The notes below the pieces were generated by a model. The model saw only the letters and a list, made by a program, of their open reading frames with translations. It ran no database searches and was not told the DNA's origin. Positions 1-12,918 of a stretch of 64,000 bases of DNA are shown here, in pieces. The DNA is from Cymbidium sinense. Its lineage: Eukaryota > Streptophyta > Magnoliopsida > Asparagales > Orchidaceae. Every line of letters starts with the position of its first letter. Position 1 is the stretch's first letter. The DNA lies in the NCBI GenBank assembly GCA_021442155.1, contig CM038216.1, forward strand, positions 152,731,009 to 152,795,008. The letters are read 5' to 3'. The position numbers and the translations under genes were made by a program.

Positions 1-1769
1 TGTTATATGTAATGATAAAATATGAATGTTAATTATTAATAGAGGTAGTGCAATGAATGTGATATTCATACATATTCTTTCAAGGTCAAATTTGAAACCA
101 AAACACCCATTCTAAACCATTTTATATTAATTTGTTAAATCAAATTTTATTACCTGTTACAACTAGATGCCAAATACACATTAAGATTGGTACTTATGAG
201 GATCGTATATGGTGTGATGACCATGGACATAGCACATATTCTACTAGGCAGACTTTAACTTTATGATTTATTCAAATTATTTTTTATGACTCATTTTGTT
301 TCAATTATATTTTATTTTGGGGTTTTAGAATTAACTTCGAATCACCATATATAATAAATTAATTTAACTCAATTTTTATCGTTATAATTTAAATTTATCC
401 TTAAAGTTTTGTCAATTGACTAAGGATCAACTTTCAATATATATGTTGAATTATTTACTTCCTCCCTAGTATATGATCTAGCCTTAATTTATAAGTAGTC
501 ACCTAAAATCAATTCTTTAGGATAACTCTTAAAAACTTGTTATTCCTTTAACAAAGAATCATCTTTTCTCTCTTTCAAAGTTATATCTTTAGTTCATTCC
601 AAATCTTTTTTTCTTTTCTATCATGTATAATTTGATTAACTAAATTCTTATCAAAAATATGAATTGATTCACTTAATTTTTTTTTTTTTTTTTTGCCTAA
701 AACCTTTATATACTCTTTAATATTTGGATAACCTAAAATTATTCCAACACTAGATTTAATATAAAATTTATTATAAATAATATAACATTTACATAAATAC
801 ATGTAGATAATCAATCCTAGGTTTATTCCTCCAAAATAGTTTATAAGGTGCCTTTTTAAAATTTGGTCAAAGATTAACTCTATTAATCTCATAATGTATG
901 ATATTTACCACCTATGTCCAAAAATAATTTGGTAACCTGTATTCACTGAGCATAAATTGAGCTAAATTTACACCATTTGATTTTTCTTTTACAATATCAC
1001 TTTAATGAAGAGTTCTGGTGCTTAAAAGTTGTGTCAAATTCTATTTTCATCATAAAATTTTTTAAAATCTGTTATTTTCAAACTCTTACATGATATGTCT
1101 AAATCTTACAAATTACATACTTTTTTCTCTCTTAATTTATTTTATGGTTTTATGTAAACTCTTAAAATGCATCATATTATTAATTAATAAAATCACCTAA
1201 GTGTATTATGGTGATTAAAATGAGTGAGGGCACCATATAGATCTTGGGGTTCTTATTTAGGTGATCAAATGTGACATCAAAAATAATGTACCACTCAAAA
1301 AAATAAAACCCTATGATGAATTCAATCAGTTATAAGGATTTATAAAGTTGATCGTTGTTTGTGTATTAGAGATTTTTCCCCTACTTTACATGGGTGAAGT
1401 AAGACAAGGTCTTTTAACTTTAAATTTCTTATAGGGCAATCTCACATAGATAATTACAACCTAGAAGATGTAGTCCCCTAAGAAAACTCTTGATTAAAAT
1501 AATTAGTTATTATATATATGGATCTCAAAGTTTGTGTAAAGACAACTAAATATAAAAGTTAAATGAAATAGATGAAGTGGAACAATTCTTCTCAGATTTC
1601 AAATGTAATGAACTAGAAGTGGTTTAATACTAGGATGGCTCAAAAAGTACTTCAATCTCTTCTATGGCTGGGTTTTATATTTTAAAATCAAGATTTAGTT
1701 TTAATTTGAGTTAACATTTTCATTAAAATGTTGAAACTTATATTTCAATGGTATAAGATTATAAAATAT
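1..1769. other. AT-rich DNA, no gene seen
   Basis: No open frame here resembles a known protein. The longest frame, on the minus strand at 581-892, is lysine- and isoleucine-rich, includes a poly(T)-encoded lysine run, and looks like chance. Homopolymer T and A runs are common. No terminal repeats or target duplications were found. Confidence 0.6.
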
Positions 1770-2214
1770 CTTAAGAGGTGAGGACTTATCTCCATAGCAA
1801 AAGAGAAAAAAGTAACCTCAAATCATAAAACCAAAAGTGTTTCTAGTACAAGTCAGGAGCTTAACCTAGTCAAATGAAGTAAATTTGAGATTTATTGGGT
1901 CACTTCTACAAATTCATTCCTACTCTTCTAAATTTATTACTTGTATGAGTTGTCAACTAACACCTCCCACTCTTTAAAACTATGTCATAAAGCTTAAGAG
2001 GTGAAGACATATTCTCATAGCAAAGGAGAAACAAGTAGCCTCAAATCCTAAAACCAAAAGTGCTTTTAGTACAAGTTAGGAGCTTAACCTATTCAAATAA
2101 GGTAAAGTTGAGATTTATTGGGTCACTTCTACAAACTCATTCCTACTCTTCTAGATTTATTACTCACTTGTATGAGCTATCAACTAACACCTCCTACTCT
2201 TTAAAACTATTTAA
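1770..2214. repeat. Tandem duplication, unit about 223 bp
   Basis: The segment beginning CTTAAGAGGTGA at 1770 recurs at 1993, and the two copies stay alignable to about 2210 with scattered substitutions and a 4-bp indel. Shared landmarks are GAGATTTATTGGGTCACTTC and CTCTTTAAAACTAT near each unit's end. The open frame at 2060-2320 lies partly in the second copy and is probably non-coding, because the first copy does not preserve it. Confidence 0.85.
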
Positions 2215-2361
2215 TGAAATGTTCCTAGCTAATTTAATAATTTTTAAGGGCAAGGTATGTGAATATGCTGACATGCATATATACATTAGTTGGTTAGTTA
2301 AAGGCCAAATCAAAATTTAGAAGGAAAACTTCCTCAAGAATGGAAGTCATCCTTGCTAGAT

Positions 2362-2757
2362 AAATGCCCATATGTGCAATCCGTGAATGACTCAATTCAA
2401 AACAAAAAAAAAAAAAAAGACAAATACTTATGATTTTTTAATTTTAGGATTTCTAGTGTTTATTTTTTTTTATTTCTAGGCTTTAAATATCATTGATTAT
2501 AAGTTATTTAATTTAAATTATAAATTTTTAAAACTTTTAGTTGGTAAAAAAAAATTTCTATCAAATGTCCTATATGTGCAATGGGTGAAGGGCTCAAATC
2601 AAGACAAAAGATAGTATATTTATAGTTTTTTTTTTAATTTTAGGATTTCTAGTGCACTTTAGTTTTTATGCCTAGGCTTTAGATATTATTGATTATAAGT
2701 TATTTAATTGAAGTTATGAATTTGTTAAATGTTTAGTTGGGTAGAAAAAAAATTAAA
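2362..2757. repeat. Second tandem duplication, unit about 202 bp
   Basis: The segment around TATATGTGCAAT near 2370 recurs near 2572. Both copies share TTTTAGGATTTCTAGTG and GATTATAAGTTATTTAATT in the same order. The copies differ in the length of their A and T runs. It lies directly downstream of another local duplication (1770-2214), so two independent tandem duplications occur within 1 kb. Confidence 0.8.
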
Positions 2758-2760
2758 GAG

Positions 2761-3808
2761 CTTAGCAAAAGTCCTGGCAGAGATACAAGCAAGCATCATC
2801 ACAAAAAAGAAATCTTAGAAAATATGTGTAGTTCTATAGCACAATATAATGTAAACATTACATAATTTAAATTAATATAAAAATGTTAGAGTGGTCGGAC
2901 TTCACTATATACCCCAAAAGAATAGAAAAAGTAAGTAACAAGCTCAACCCTTATGCAACCAAGCCAAGAGTAAAGTAAATAATAGTATATATAGGTATTC
3001 AGGTCTTCATGTTCATGGCGAGGATTCCTCAGAATTCATAATACCACCCAAGTCCATGCCTTCTAATCACTACTCTTCTTAAACCCCATGCCTTTATCCT
3101 AGTTCTACTTACAAATTATATTTTAAAATAAAAAAAAAGGTTCAAGTCTTGCAAAATACGGATTAGTAAAAAAGAGCAAATATACAACCAAGAAGTTATA
3201 TTTCATACAATGAGCTTAGCATCAATGGCACCAAGCCCCTGTGTATTAATGAGCCATGCTTTGGGATTAAGCAAGCACCTGCAAGAAAATGTTATTAATT
3301 CTAAAATTATTACAATGTTCCCTTTTAGCACGATTCCTACAAAAAATTTAATTAATTATAATAAATAATGCCTTAACAACTAGTCTACGAACGAAAAAAT
3401 TTTAACATCTAGTTTAAAATATTGCACCATAAAAAAATAATAATAAGTACATCACAATTAAGCATCATCATAACCAAAGACTAAGATTGGTGACCTAGCA
3501 ATTTAATGTGCATGTAGGACTTGTATGATGAGATCAATTCTAGGACTTAATATTAAAGTTTTAATTCAAGAATGAAGTTTAATTTGTTACCATTGGGTAG
3601 TTTCAATTCAAATGATTAATGACTTAAAGATGATTTTTAATTTAGATTTTAATTTATAATTAAATTTAAATTTGAGTTGTATTTAGTATTTTAAAGAGTA
3701 TGAAGAATAGTGGACCCATGAACACTCCACCAAAGGAAGACTGATCACTCAATGGATCTAAACCAAATGATTTTTAATTAATTTAATTAATGAAACTTTA
3801 TTTTAGGG
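2761..3808. other. AT-rich DNA, nothing recognised
   Basis: No gene, structural RNA or mobile-element end was recognised here. The sequence consists of AT-rich, low-information stretches with stops in all frames. Confidence 0.5.
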
Positions 3809-4145
3809 GCTTTTTGGTTGGAAAGTAAAGTAAATGCAAGGGTTTTAGCTTTTTTTATGTTTGGCACGATGCAAAGTAAAATTTCAAAGTGATGTAATGC
3901 CTTTGGAATTCATCAAAAGTTTAAAATTTGGTGTATTTGAAATTCACCCAAATCTGAGCGAATTTCAAATAGACTGGACAATGTAAAGTGTTGTGAACAC
4001 CGCTACCCGTCATCGCCGTCGTCGCCACCTCACGGTGCCCGCCCGCCGCCACCCAAAGCCTTCAAAATACTTTACATTATATTTATTTTATCAAATAGAT
4101 AAAAACAAACTCATATATTTGTAGAATTTTAACCAAACAATCAAA
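3809..4145. mobile_element. Possible hAT-like MITE with a GC-rich core
   Basis: The left end reads GGGGCTTTTTGGTTGGAAAG and the right end has TTTTAACCAAACAATCAAAA. These ends are partly inverse-complementary, in the style of plant hAT-type MITEs. The core at about 3996-4060 is a GC-rich, CGCCGTCGTCGCC-like tract inside otherwise AT-rich DNA. No clean 8-bp target duplication was found, so this is a tentative call. The GC tract resembles the CG-rich parts of the solo LTRs at 11.8 and 57.9 kb. Confidence 0.3.
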
Positions 4146-6150
4146 AATAATCTAAATTTTCTTTTACAGTATTTCTTTTACATGTTTTCAAAAAACATTA
4201 ATTTTTACCTAAGTTATGTGTCTTAATTTCAATTTAATTTTGAATAACTTTAAGAATTTCATAGATGTGTCCTAAGGTAAAAAGGACATCTTAAGTAAAG
4301 CTTTGTAAAATTATGATTGAGTTTCTTTTTATTTTTTGAAATATTAATATTTTAATATTATTTTATTAAGTAAATAAAAAAGAAAATCTCGAACTAATGC
4401 CAAAGTACTTTCAAAATTATAAAAATATTTCAAGGGGTCGAAAAACATTATAGAAATATTAAATAAAATTTTGAGATTATTTTGAATAAATTTAAAAAAA
4501 ATTATAATATTATATTATTATATTATTCAAAAAATATTTAACTTAGAATATATCTTGTAAAATTATGAAACCTAACAATAGTGTTAGAAATATGATCCCA
4601 GCACTCATAAAAATTTCATATTATTTGAAGTTCAATCTAATTTTTTATGATTTATTTGATTTATTTAAGTATTTAAATTATAAAAACATTTTAATATTCA
4701 AATTAGGTTAGTTTATTTTTATGTATTCTATGCTAATGTGGTTTACAATACAAATTTTATAGTTTTCTATTTATATTTAATTTATTATGAATTTTTATAT
4801 AAAATAGCAATTAGTACAAATTTTATATTAAAATGAATAAGTGTTCATTTGAAATAAAATTTACTTGTGTAATAAATCCCAAATCTCATGAAATTATTTT
4901 ATAGGGTCAAGGTGCCTCAAGAATATTCCATTAAATTTGGTGAATTTTAAAAATTATTTAATATTTATTATATTATTAAAATAAGTATTTCATTAAATTA
5001 TTATAATAAATAGCAAATTAAGTCAAACTATTATAAAATTTCTCTTGATTTTTTCTTCTAACGTCTAGTGCCACCCATAAAATTTTTAAATTATGAGGGA
5101 CACTTTTAGAGTATTAATTAAATTACTTAAGGATTATGTCAATTGATTTAATTAATTTCTCAATTATTCTTATGGTGGAGTAATTAATGGGTTTAAAATG
5201 CAATTAAAAATGTTTAGCTTCTTCTTAGAGTTTCATTGAGTTCACTTAGTAGATTAGAGGCTCAAGATCCTAATTTCCTCATTTTATGAATTCTTAAATT
5301 TGATTATTACATTAAAGCTAACATAAACATTATAAAATTGAAATCTCCTAAATTATAAGTCCAAATATATTAATAAAATCCATGAATGTGTAAGATAGTA
5401 AGATAAACATGCCCTAAGAAATTATATCTTAATTAGATTCATATTTTAAAATTAATTTTTAAAATATAATTTTGACTAAAGTTTAAATTAAGCTTAAATT
5501 ACCCAATAAAAGTTAGGTCTTTTGGGCACAATGGACTCCTTTCTATTTGCTCAGCATAATGAGAGATCATATGTAGTTTTCAATTATTATTATTTTTTTG
5601 ATTTTATATATTTTTTTGAAGTTTTCATACATTTTTTTGGTATTTTTGAATAAAAAGAATTACTTATTAAAGCAATGATATAGTACGACTATGTTGTGCT
5701 TTACTTGTGATGTGTCCCTATTAGTGCTAACACATAATGGTATTAATGTGGGAATGATATAAGCATCTGATCAAAGTTTAGATGGCCAAATTAACCTATT
5801 GATTAATCTTAGTATATTAAATTAAATTCATTAATCAAACACATGAACTAGATGGCAGGGGTATCATTTCCCTCATCCCAAGAAAAATTTAGGTCGACCA
5901 CTTGGGTGGTAGATCTCACTATCTAGTAAACCCCATTAGTGACCAACATACGAGAAATGATCAAAATGCAAGTGTGAAGGGATTTGCATAATAAATTTCT
6001 AATTATGAATGCATGAAACAAACCAAGATTGAAAGTCCTAAGGACCAATAAGTTTGTTGGAATTTACCCTACTAAATCCACATCTAATGGAATTTGTTTA
6101 CTAGAAATGTTTGTCACACTAAGATGAACCTTTAGCCAAAGTTTGATGCC
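4146..6150. other. AT-rich DNA, nothing recognised
   Basis: There are no supported genes or element ends. Composition is very AT-rich, with many short TTTAATT and AAAATT words and frequent stops in all six frames. Confidence 0.5.
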
Positions 6151-6540
6151 TTGCTTCCCTCTAGATTTCTAGAACCACCATTCCCCTCTGCTCCTTGCTT
6201 TGGCTTGTTTTCACAGCTAATGTGGTTGGAGGTGGGAGAAACATCTCATTTTGGCTTGCGTGCATGTAGGGAAGCTTTTAGATGGGTCAATTTTGGTGGA
6301 GGAGTTTGGATATGTGTTCTATTTTGATGGTCAAAGGCTTTTAAAGAAATTCCCTTAGAAATTTAGGGAGGCATTTAGTGAGAGTATGTGTATCTACTTC
6401 AATATATAACCCATTATCCCTCTTGAATTGATTCATGTGGTCTTGGGCAATGGGAGGCTTAGCCACCCCTTTGGAGATTTTAAGGATATTCAATATTTCA
6501 ATGTATTATGGGTATCAACTTGGACTTAGGTTAGGTTGAT
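6151..6540 (+). pseudogene. Unrecognised coding-like remnant
   Basis: The base composition is less AT-rich than the flanks, and broken plus-strand translations look protein-like, with segments such as FRWVNFGGGVW near 6270 and IHVVLGNGR near 6430. They lie in different frames and are separated by stops, as in a decayed transposon gene. The family was not recognised. It could also be non-coding DNA with chance composition. No start, stop or splice structure is proposed. Confidence 0.25.
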
Positions 6541-9500
6541 CCTACAAACTGTTGGGAGGTTAACTAGGCCACTTTGGCTAATTAATTTTTGGTTTGGGTG
6601 AGGATTGACCATGGGATGAGAGGATTGGCTCCATGGGAAAAAGCATGCATCATGCATTTTTTCCTTAGGCAACTTGGCCAAGAAAGGCTATTATGATGGT
6701 TAGGGTGTCTGCTTAATTGCATTCCTTAAACCTAAATGGCTTGGGGTAGGTGCTTGGTCTAAAGAACATTCAGGGGTGATGGATCCACTTAGGCTCAAGT
6801 TGGGCTTGAGTTCAGTTTTAATTTAATTGTTTAAAATGACCAATGAAGGCATTTAAAATGACACATGATTATCTTCTCTAAGTAACCATCCATAAATGGG
6901 TTTACTAGGCTCTAAATGGGTCATAATTAGGTCACCTAGGTTACTTTAATTTTGGTTCAAATCGGCCTATTAAACCTTGACCAACTATTGATTACGGTTT
7001 AAATTTTGTTGAATAGGGATTATGATAGTGTTCAATTATTTCATTTAATTTGATTGGATTGATGAATCTTTGGTTCAATTTGATCTTGCTTAGGTTATTT
7101 GGGCTAAGGTAAGTCCATTGAGTCAATTTATTCAAATTGATAAAACTAGACTCAAGTAAGGGTTGATTAGTGTTTTGTAGTTATTCCAAAGTGTTTTGGA
7201 ATATTTGGTTTGGTTTAATTTTATCTTTATTTAGATTTGGCTCAATGTGATTCAATTGATCTCAAATGATCTAATTGGCCTATTGAACTACAGTTAGTCA
7301 TGCATTATGTTCAAATGAATTAGTATGATGATTTTAAGGCCTTAGAGATGACTAATTTCAATTGGTTTAGGTTTAATTTTAATTTTTCCCATCAAGGTCT
7401 AATTGAGTCAAGTTGGGCTAAGTGAGCTACGTAACTAAATTGAGCTTAAATTAGGCTTTAGTTTAGTGTGATTGGTGATTTGGGTGTCCTAGGATTAATT
7501 TATTTGTGTTGGTTTCAATTTGATTTGAGTATTGACCTAAAGTGGCCTAAATGGGCCAAATAGGCTAAATTGACTTAAAATAAAATAAATTTAATTTTTG
7601 ATAATTTAATTATGATATCTAATTTTAAAATCTTATATAGTGTATGCATACTAAAATGATATAACTTTCTAGTTACAATTGTGTGGCATCTATATTAGAT
7701 TTTAAACCAACTATATAAATTATTCATACTCTTAATATCTATCAAATAAATATAATTATTCTAATTTATTATTAAAATGATATTACCATTTTCTTTAAAT
7801 ATGTAATGTGATGAATAAATATAATTTCTAACTCATGATTACATAATTAGAGAGTAAAAATTAATTTATAATTTAAGCCACTAATTAATAAAATAATAAT
7901 CGATGGTGGTTAGGGTTCCCTTTTCAATTGATTCAATCCCAATAATATTCACCATGCCATTCTTGTAAAATATAGCATATCCATGATTCCTGTGATATAA
8001 ATTTTATTTTATCATTAATCATGTGTCAAAATCATCCAATGTCTAAACATCACATGATTTTGTTAATCTTTAAATGAAGGTAATCTCAGAAAGTCAATAA
8101 ATAAGTTAATTTTAAAGTCTAAGCTTATTTAAAACTACTTATGTATAACGTCATATAGATCAATAAGTTAGACATCAGGAAAGTAGAATGCTTAGTTCAT
8201 TAGCCTGCCAAGACCCATTTTAAGATTTTATTTTTTTTTTGGAATAATATAATTTCTAATTTCTTTCTAGAAACTTTGGGTTTGAAACTTTGTATTTAAA
8301 ATTCAAAATATGGCACATGAAATGGTTGAATTCACATAAAATGATAACATGTGAAATGGATGAATGACATAAAATAATAAGATAAATTAATTCCTCATAT
8401 TAATATTGCCACCCACCTTTCTCTCAATGTTTTAAATTTTTTTTCTTCTAAAATATGATTGTAGTAGCTATAAATTTCCCCTTGATAGAATGAAAGGAAA
8501 TATTTTAGCAATTATAATTTAGTTGTGTTATTCTTATGGTTTGAGAGCTTGGTGACCAATCCTTGATAATCCTTAGTAAGAGTGCAAGTTATCAAACGTT
8601 GCTTTCTTCTTTCACCCCTAACACTTACGATAACTTATTTTAATATTTTTTATACTTCTTAAACATAATTTTCAACTATCCACTTAGCCTTCTACTTATT
8701 TCATAGTTTTACACTTCATTTCACTCAATAATACTTCTACTTGGCTAGTTACAACCTTGCCTTGGTCCTCACAACCAAAATAACCCCATAAACCTTATAA
8801 TTTCTAACCATATACTCCAAATCACAAATATACATTATAAGCTTGCCATACATAAATTTTTCAATCATCTATCTCACATAAAAATTATTCCCTATAGTGA
8901 CATTTCAAAATAACCCAAATTACCCCAAGTTGGACTAGTTTAGGTATTCCCACCATCATAGCATCCTAAACCCCTCATTCTCACACCAATAACTCCCAAG
9001 AACATCTTTATATTTCCATCTAAAGATTCATGACCTTTGAGTTCCTTCAATCTCATGAAAATGCCTCCCACAGCCATCAAATTTGGTATCAAATTAAAGC
9101 CTAAAAAGGACAATTTTGATCAAAACTTTTATTCAACAAAAGGAGCATTTCATGTGGCGGATTGCCTATAAACTTGAGAATTTCTCTTAGACTTATGAGG
9201 TAAATTAATATTGTTTTATGATAATTGTTTATGATATTTTTATTTATATTGGTAGCTTGGAAAGTGTATATTGCTTGCAAGCCTATGGTTATAGTATAAA
9301 GTTCTAATTAGTGTGCTCCACCATATAGCCTAACCCTTTTTCTCTCTTGTGTGAACATACCATATATATTCTTTGAGAGGGCGTGTAGTGAGGGAGAGCT
9401 CCACTCTAAAATAAATAAATAAATAATAATAACCCCACCCAACTATTAGTGCAAATAAAAATTTTTATTGATCACTTCATTCTCTTTGTTAATGTTTTTG

Positions 9501-11414
9501 GTTTATTCAAGAAGTTCATTTTGAATTACTTCTCATAACTTGCTTCCTCAATAATTAGAGGCTTGAATTTTGTTTTCATGAATAAGAATATAAGTTTGTT
9601 AGAATTGATCATTTTAGGATAAATAAAACTACTCAAAAGGACCTAAATTATCTAAGGAGAGCTACTGACCTAAATTAAATGAACATGTTTAAACTTGAAT
9701 CAATTAAATTTGAAACTAATCGACCTCAAATAGGCTAATTATACTACTTAGTCTAAATGAGCTAAAATGAACCTATTAAATTTAAATTCAAATTAAATTG
9801 AAATAAATTTAAATTGATTGTTCAAAATCATTTAGAAATCATGATTAAACATAATCCAAACAATCATTAGTTTTAATTTGATCAATTTGGTCATTTGACC
9901 CAAATGAGTCCAACTTAGTCCAACCCCACCCCTAAATGGAGGTTCTCTTAGCCCAAAATTTCCCTTTAATTATTTATTATATTATATATATATTTTCATT
10001 TAATTTTATTCAATCATTTATCACATATTACTTAAAATTAAAAAAACTTTTACATAACACATAAGTCACTCTCAAGACTAAGTTGAAAAACATGACTATG
10101 TTAGTTGATGTCTTAAATCTTTATATCTATGAAAATAAATTAAAAAAATCAACAAATATTAGAAACAAATAAGTACTAAATGCAAGAACTTAAATAATAA
10201 ATGTAAACTCTTATGACACATCTATAAATAGAATACAAACTCCACATCTAATACATGCTCAAACTTTACCTATAAGAATAGACAAAGAAGACTGCTCAAA
10301 CTTTACCTATAACAAGAAGGGGGTATATTAGTTCTTTTTCAAAAATTATAAAAAACTTAAAAAAAACTGAAGTAAAAAATTAAATTTGATTTATAACAGT
10401 AGTTATTTTTAAAAATTAATAAGAGATAGCACACAACAATTTTTATGAGATTTGGCCCTGAGTTACATCTTCACTTAAACCCCTCATTGGCTAAGATTTT
10501 ATCATTCTATTCTTACTATCATAAGATCTCTTTCATCTCAAGGCAAAAAAAAGTCCCTATAGTGTATCCCTTCTTGCATGTAAGAGCAATCCAAAAATTA
10601 GAATTATTAAAATATTGCAATTTGCTCATAAAATTTTTTAAAATATTATATAAAATAAAAATAGTTTTAATTATTTGATCTAATAAAAATTATTAGAGAG
10701 AATTAAAATATTAAAATTTTAAGACCAATTTTATGGGCATGATAATCACTCAAATAATTTCAAAAGGAAGATTTACTACATATATACCACATAATTTTAA
10801 TGTCTTTATACATGTAATATATAAAATTTGATATTTAACCTTTTTTTTGATACTTTACCTATGCATGAAAAAGTGTAGTTAGTTTTAAAATAATATTATT
10901 ATTATTAATAAGGATATTAATTATGTTATGTTAAAATTGTAAGTGTTATGTATGTAAATATCAAAGTTTAGAAGTTAATGTGTAAATATATAAGAATTGA
11001 ATGGTATATAAGTAAATTGCCAATTTCAAAATTGCATGTAAATGATGTAGCATCAGTGTATGAGCTCAAGCCCTATGGAGAAATTTAGATCATTTCTTCA
11101 TTTTATTTTTCTCTCAAAAAATAATACTTTGAAAAGAATTATAAGGAAATTTTTATAAAATTTTATTCCACTTCTAACTTGCCAAATTATCTCATATTTA
11201 TAATATCTTTAAATTATATCTAGAGTGAGAAAATTTTATTTATAAATAATTTTTAAGTAGCTATAAGCATGCTAGAGAGAGAGAGAGAGCCAAAAACACA
11301 AATTGTCCAATGAATAGCCAAGTTTGAATGAAAATAGTTTATTCTTTAAAAATTATAATAAATTTAATTTTAAGAAAAAGTATAGCATATACTAAAATAT
11401 TCAGTGAATCTAAT
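6541..11414. other. AT-rich DNA with degenerate GGGCTAA-type words
   Basis: No gene was seen. From about 6780 to 7580 the words TTGGGCTAA, TAGGCTAAAT and AATTGA recur irregularly, and similar words return at about 9620-9920. They suggest an old decayed repeat without a definable unit. The plus-strand frame at 10445-10678 has no recognisable domain. Confidence 0.45.
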
Positions 11415-11419
11415 AGAAT

Positions 11420-12287
11420 TGTTGCGTGCTAGAAAACCAATTGTGGTAGAGTGAAAGTTTACGCCTTAGCCTTGTTATGAAATTCAGCACACACATTGGT
11501 ATTTAAAGAGTGAACAAAAAACTCTAGAAATTTTTACGTGAAAAAATCTCAAAAGAGGAAACCATGGGCTAGCCGAAGAATCTTCCACTATGTATTTGTT
11601 TGAGAGTACAAAATTTCCCAATAACGGGGTTACAAAATTGCACATGAGAAGGCACAATAAGAATCTCATAATCGATAACGAATATATAGTCGTTAGAATA
11701 GCAAGTGGTTGCGATGATGATGATGTGGATCGATGGCCACGATGAAGGTTGTCATGATGGTGACCGATGGAGATTGACGATAGCAAGGATCAGCGGCGGC
11801 GGCGGCTGACGGGAGAGGCTGGCGGCGGTGGTTGACAACCGTCGAGTGGTGGCACGATTGTCCTTGGAGGATTTTCAAGTTTTAGTGCACTCTCCTCTCT
11901 CTTGCTTGGGCCCCCTCATATGAAGAATGATAGACTATTTATAGATTGGAGGAGTGAAGTCTCTGTAAATACATGCAAAATCCGAACCACTCCTCTCTAT
12001 CGGATGGCTCAAAATGATTCCTTTGATCATTTGATGTATTTTAAGTATTTGAATGCTCAAATGAAGTCAAAATTATAAGATCTTAGGATTGTTAGATCCG
12101 GCTCATCGAGACGCTCGATTTGACTATAAACACTCTATGTTTGAAAGCTATTTAGGGATTTAACTGATATCCCAAAGTTTCCAATGATATTTTAAGTGCT
12201 TGATCTCGACCAGTTTCAACTTCGGATCAGCTTGCTTTTAACATCAAGATTTGTGCTTCGACTAGTAGTATTTTAAGTGTCATATCA
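11420..12287 (-). mobile_element. Solo LTR, minus orientation, 5-bp target duplication
   Basis: Read on the minus strand, it starts TGATATGACAC and ends GCACGCAACA, the TG...CA termini of an LTR. It is flanked by AGAAT at 11415-11419 and 12288-12292, a perfect 5-bp target duplication. A TATA-like motif (TATTTATA on the plus strand) lies near 11936. No internal retrotransposon sequence adjoins, so it is most simply a solo LTR left by LTR-LTR recombination. A sister copy in opposite orientation lies at 57431-58336. The GC-rich frames inside it (about 11700-11880) are LTR sequence, not genes. Confidence 0.9.
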
Positions 12288-12292
12288 AGAAT

Positions 12293-12918
12293 AAAGATTA
12301 ATTAAAATGTTAATAAATATAAATTACTTTTACATAATATTTTTATATGAATTTTTAAATATAATAATTCAATAATATTTTAAATAAAAATAAATATTGC
12401 ACTATGTTACTATAAAAATTTTAATTCAAATAAAAAAAATATTTACTCAATATAATTTAAAAATATAAGTTGATTACTCTTAATTAATATAATAAGGCAT
12501 TATTATCTTTTTTTAAAAAAATTTTATGTTATTTATGAATTATATAAAATTTTGTAAACTTGCAAATATAAGAAAATATTTAACTAAGAAAGTTTATTTA
12601 CTTACAAGATAAGCTCATTATCTTTAATTAGATTATTAATAATTTAAATAACTCAAACTTTACATAAAAAATTAAAAAAATATAATAACAATTTAAAATT
12701 AGCTTAAAATGCTAATAATATCTATAAATAAGATTAAAAAATCTTATTAAAAATATGATATATATATATATATATATATATAATTTTTAAATTGTTTTAA
12801 ATTTATTTAAAATTATAAACTTTTATCATTGATGCTTGAACTTGAACGATCCAACTTATTCTCTAAGATTTAAATTATATTCTCAATTGCCTTCTATATT
12901 TCCTATACCATCTTTTAA
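12293..12918. other. AT-rich spacer with (TA)n at 12758-12782
   Basis: This is very AT-rich DNA between the solo LTR and the CACTA element. It includes an alternating TA microsatellite of about 25 bp at 12758-12782. No coding potential was seen. Confidence 0.7.

Noticed and set aside
11484..11878. Histidine- and serine-rich minus-strand frames
   Set aside because: They lie entirely within the solo LTR and translate its GATGATG-type tract.
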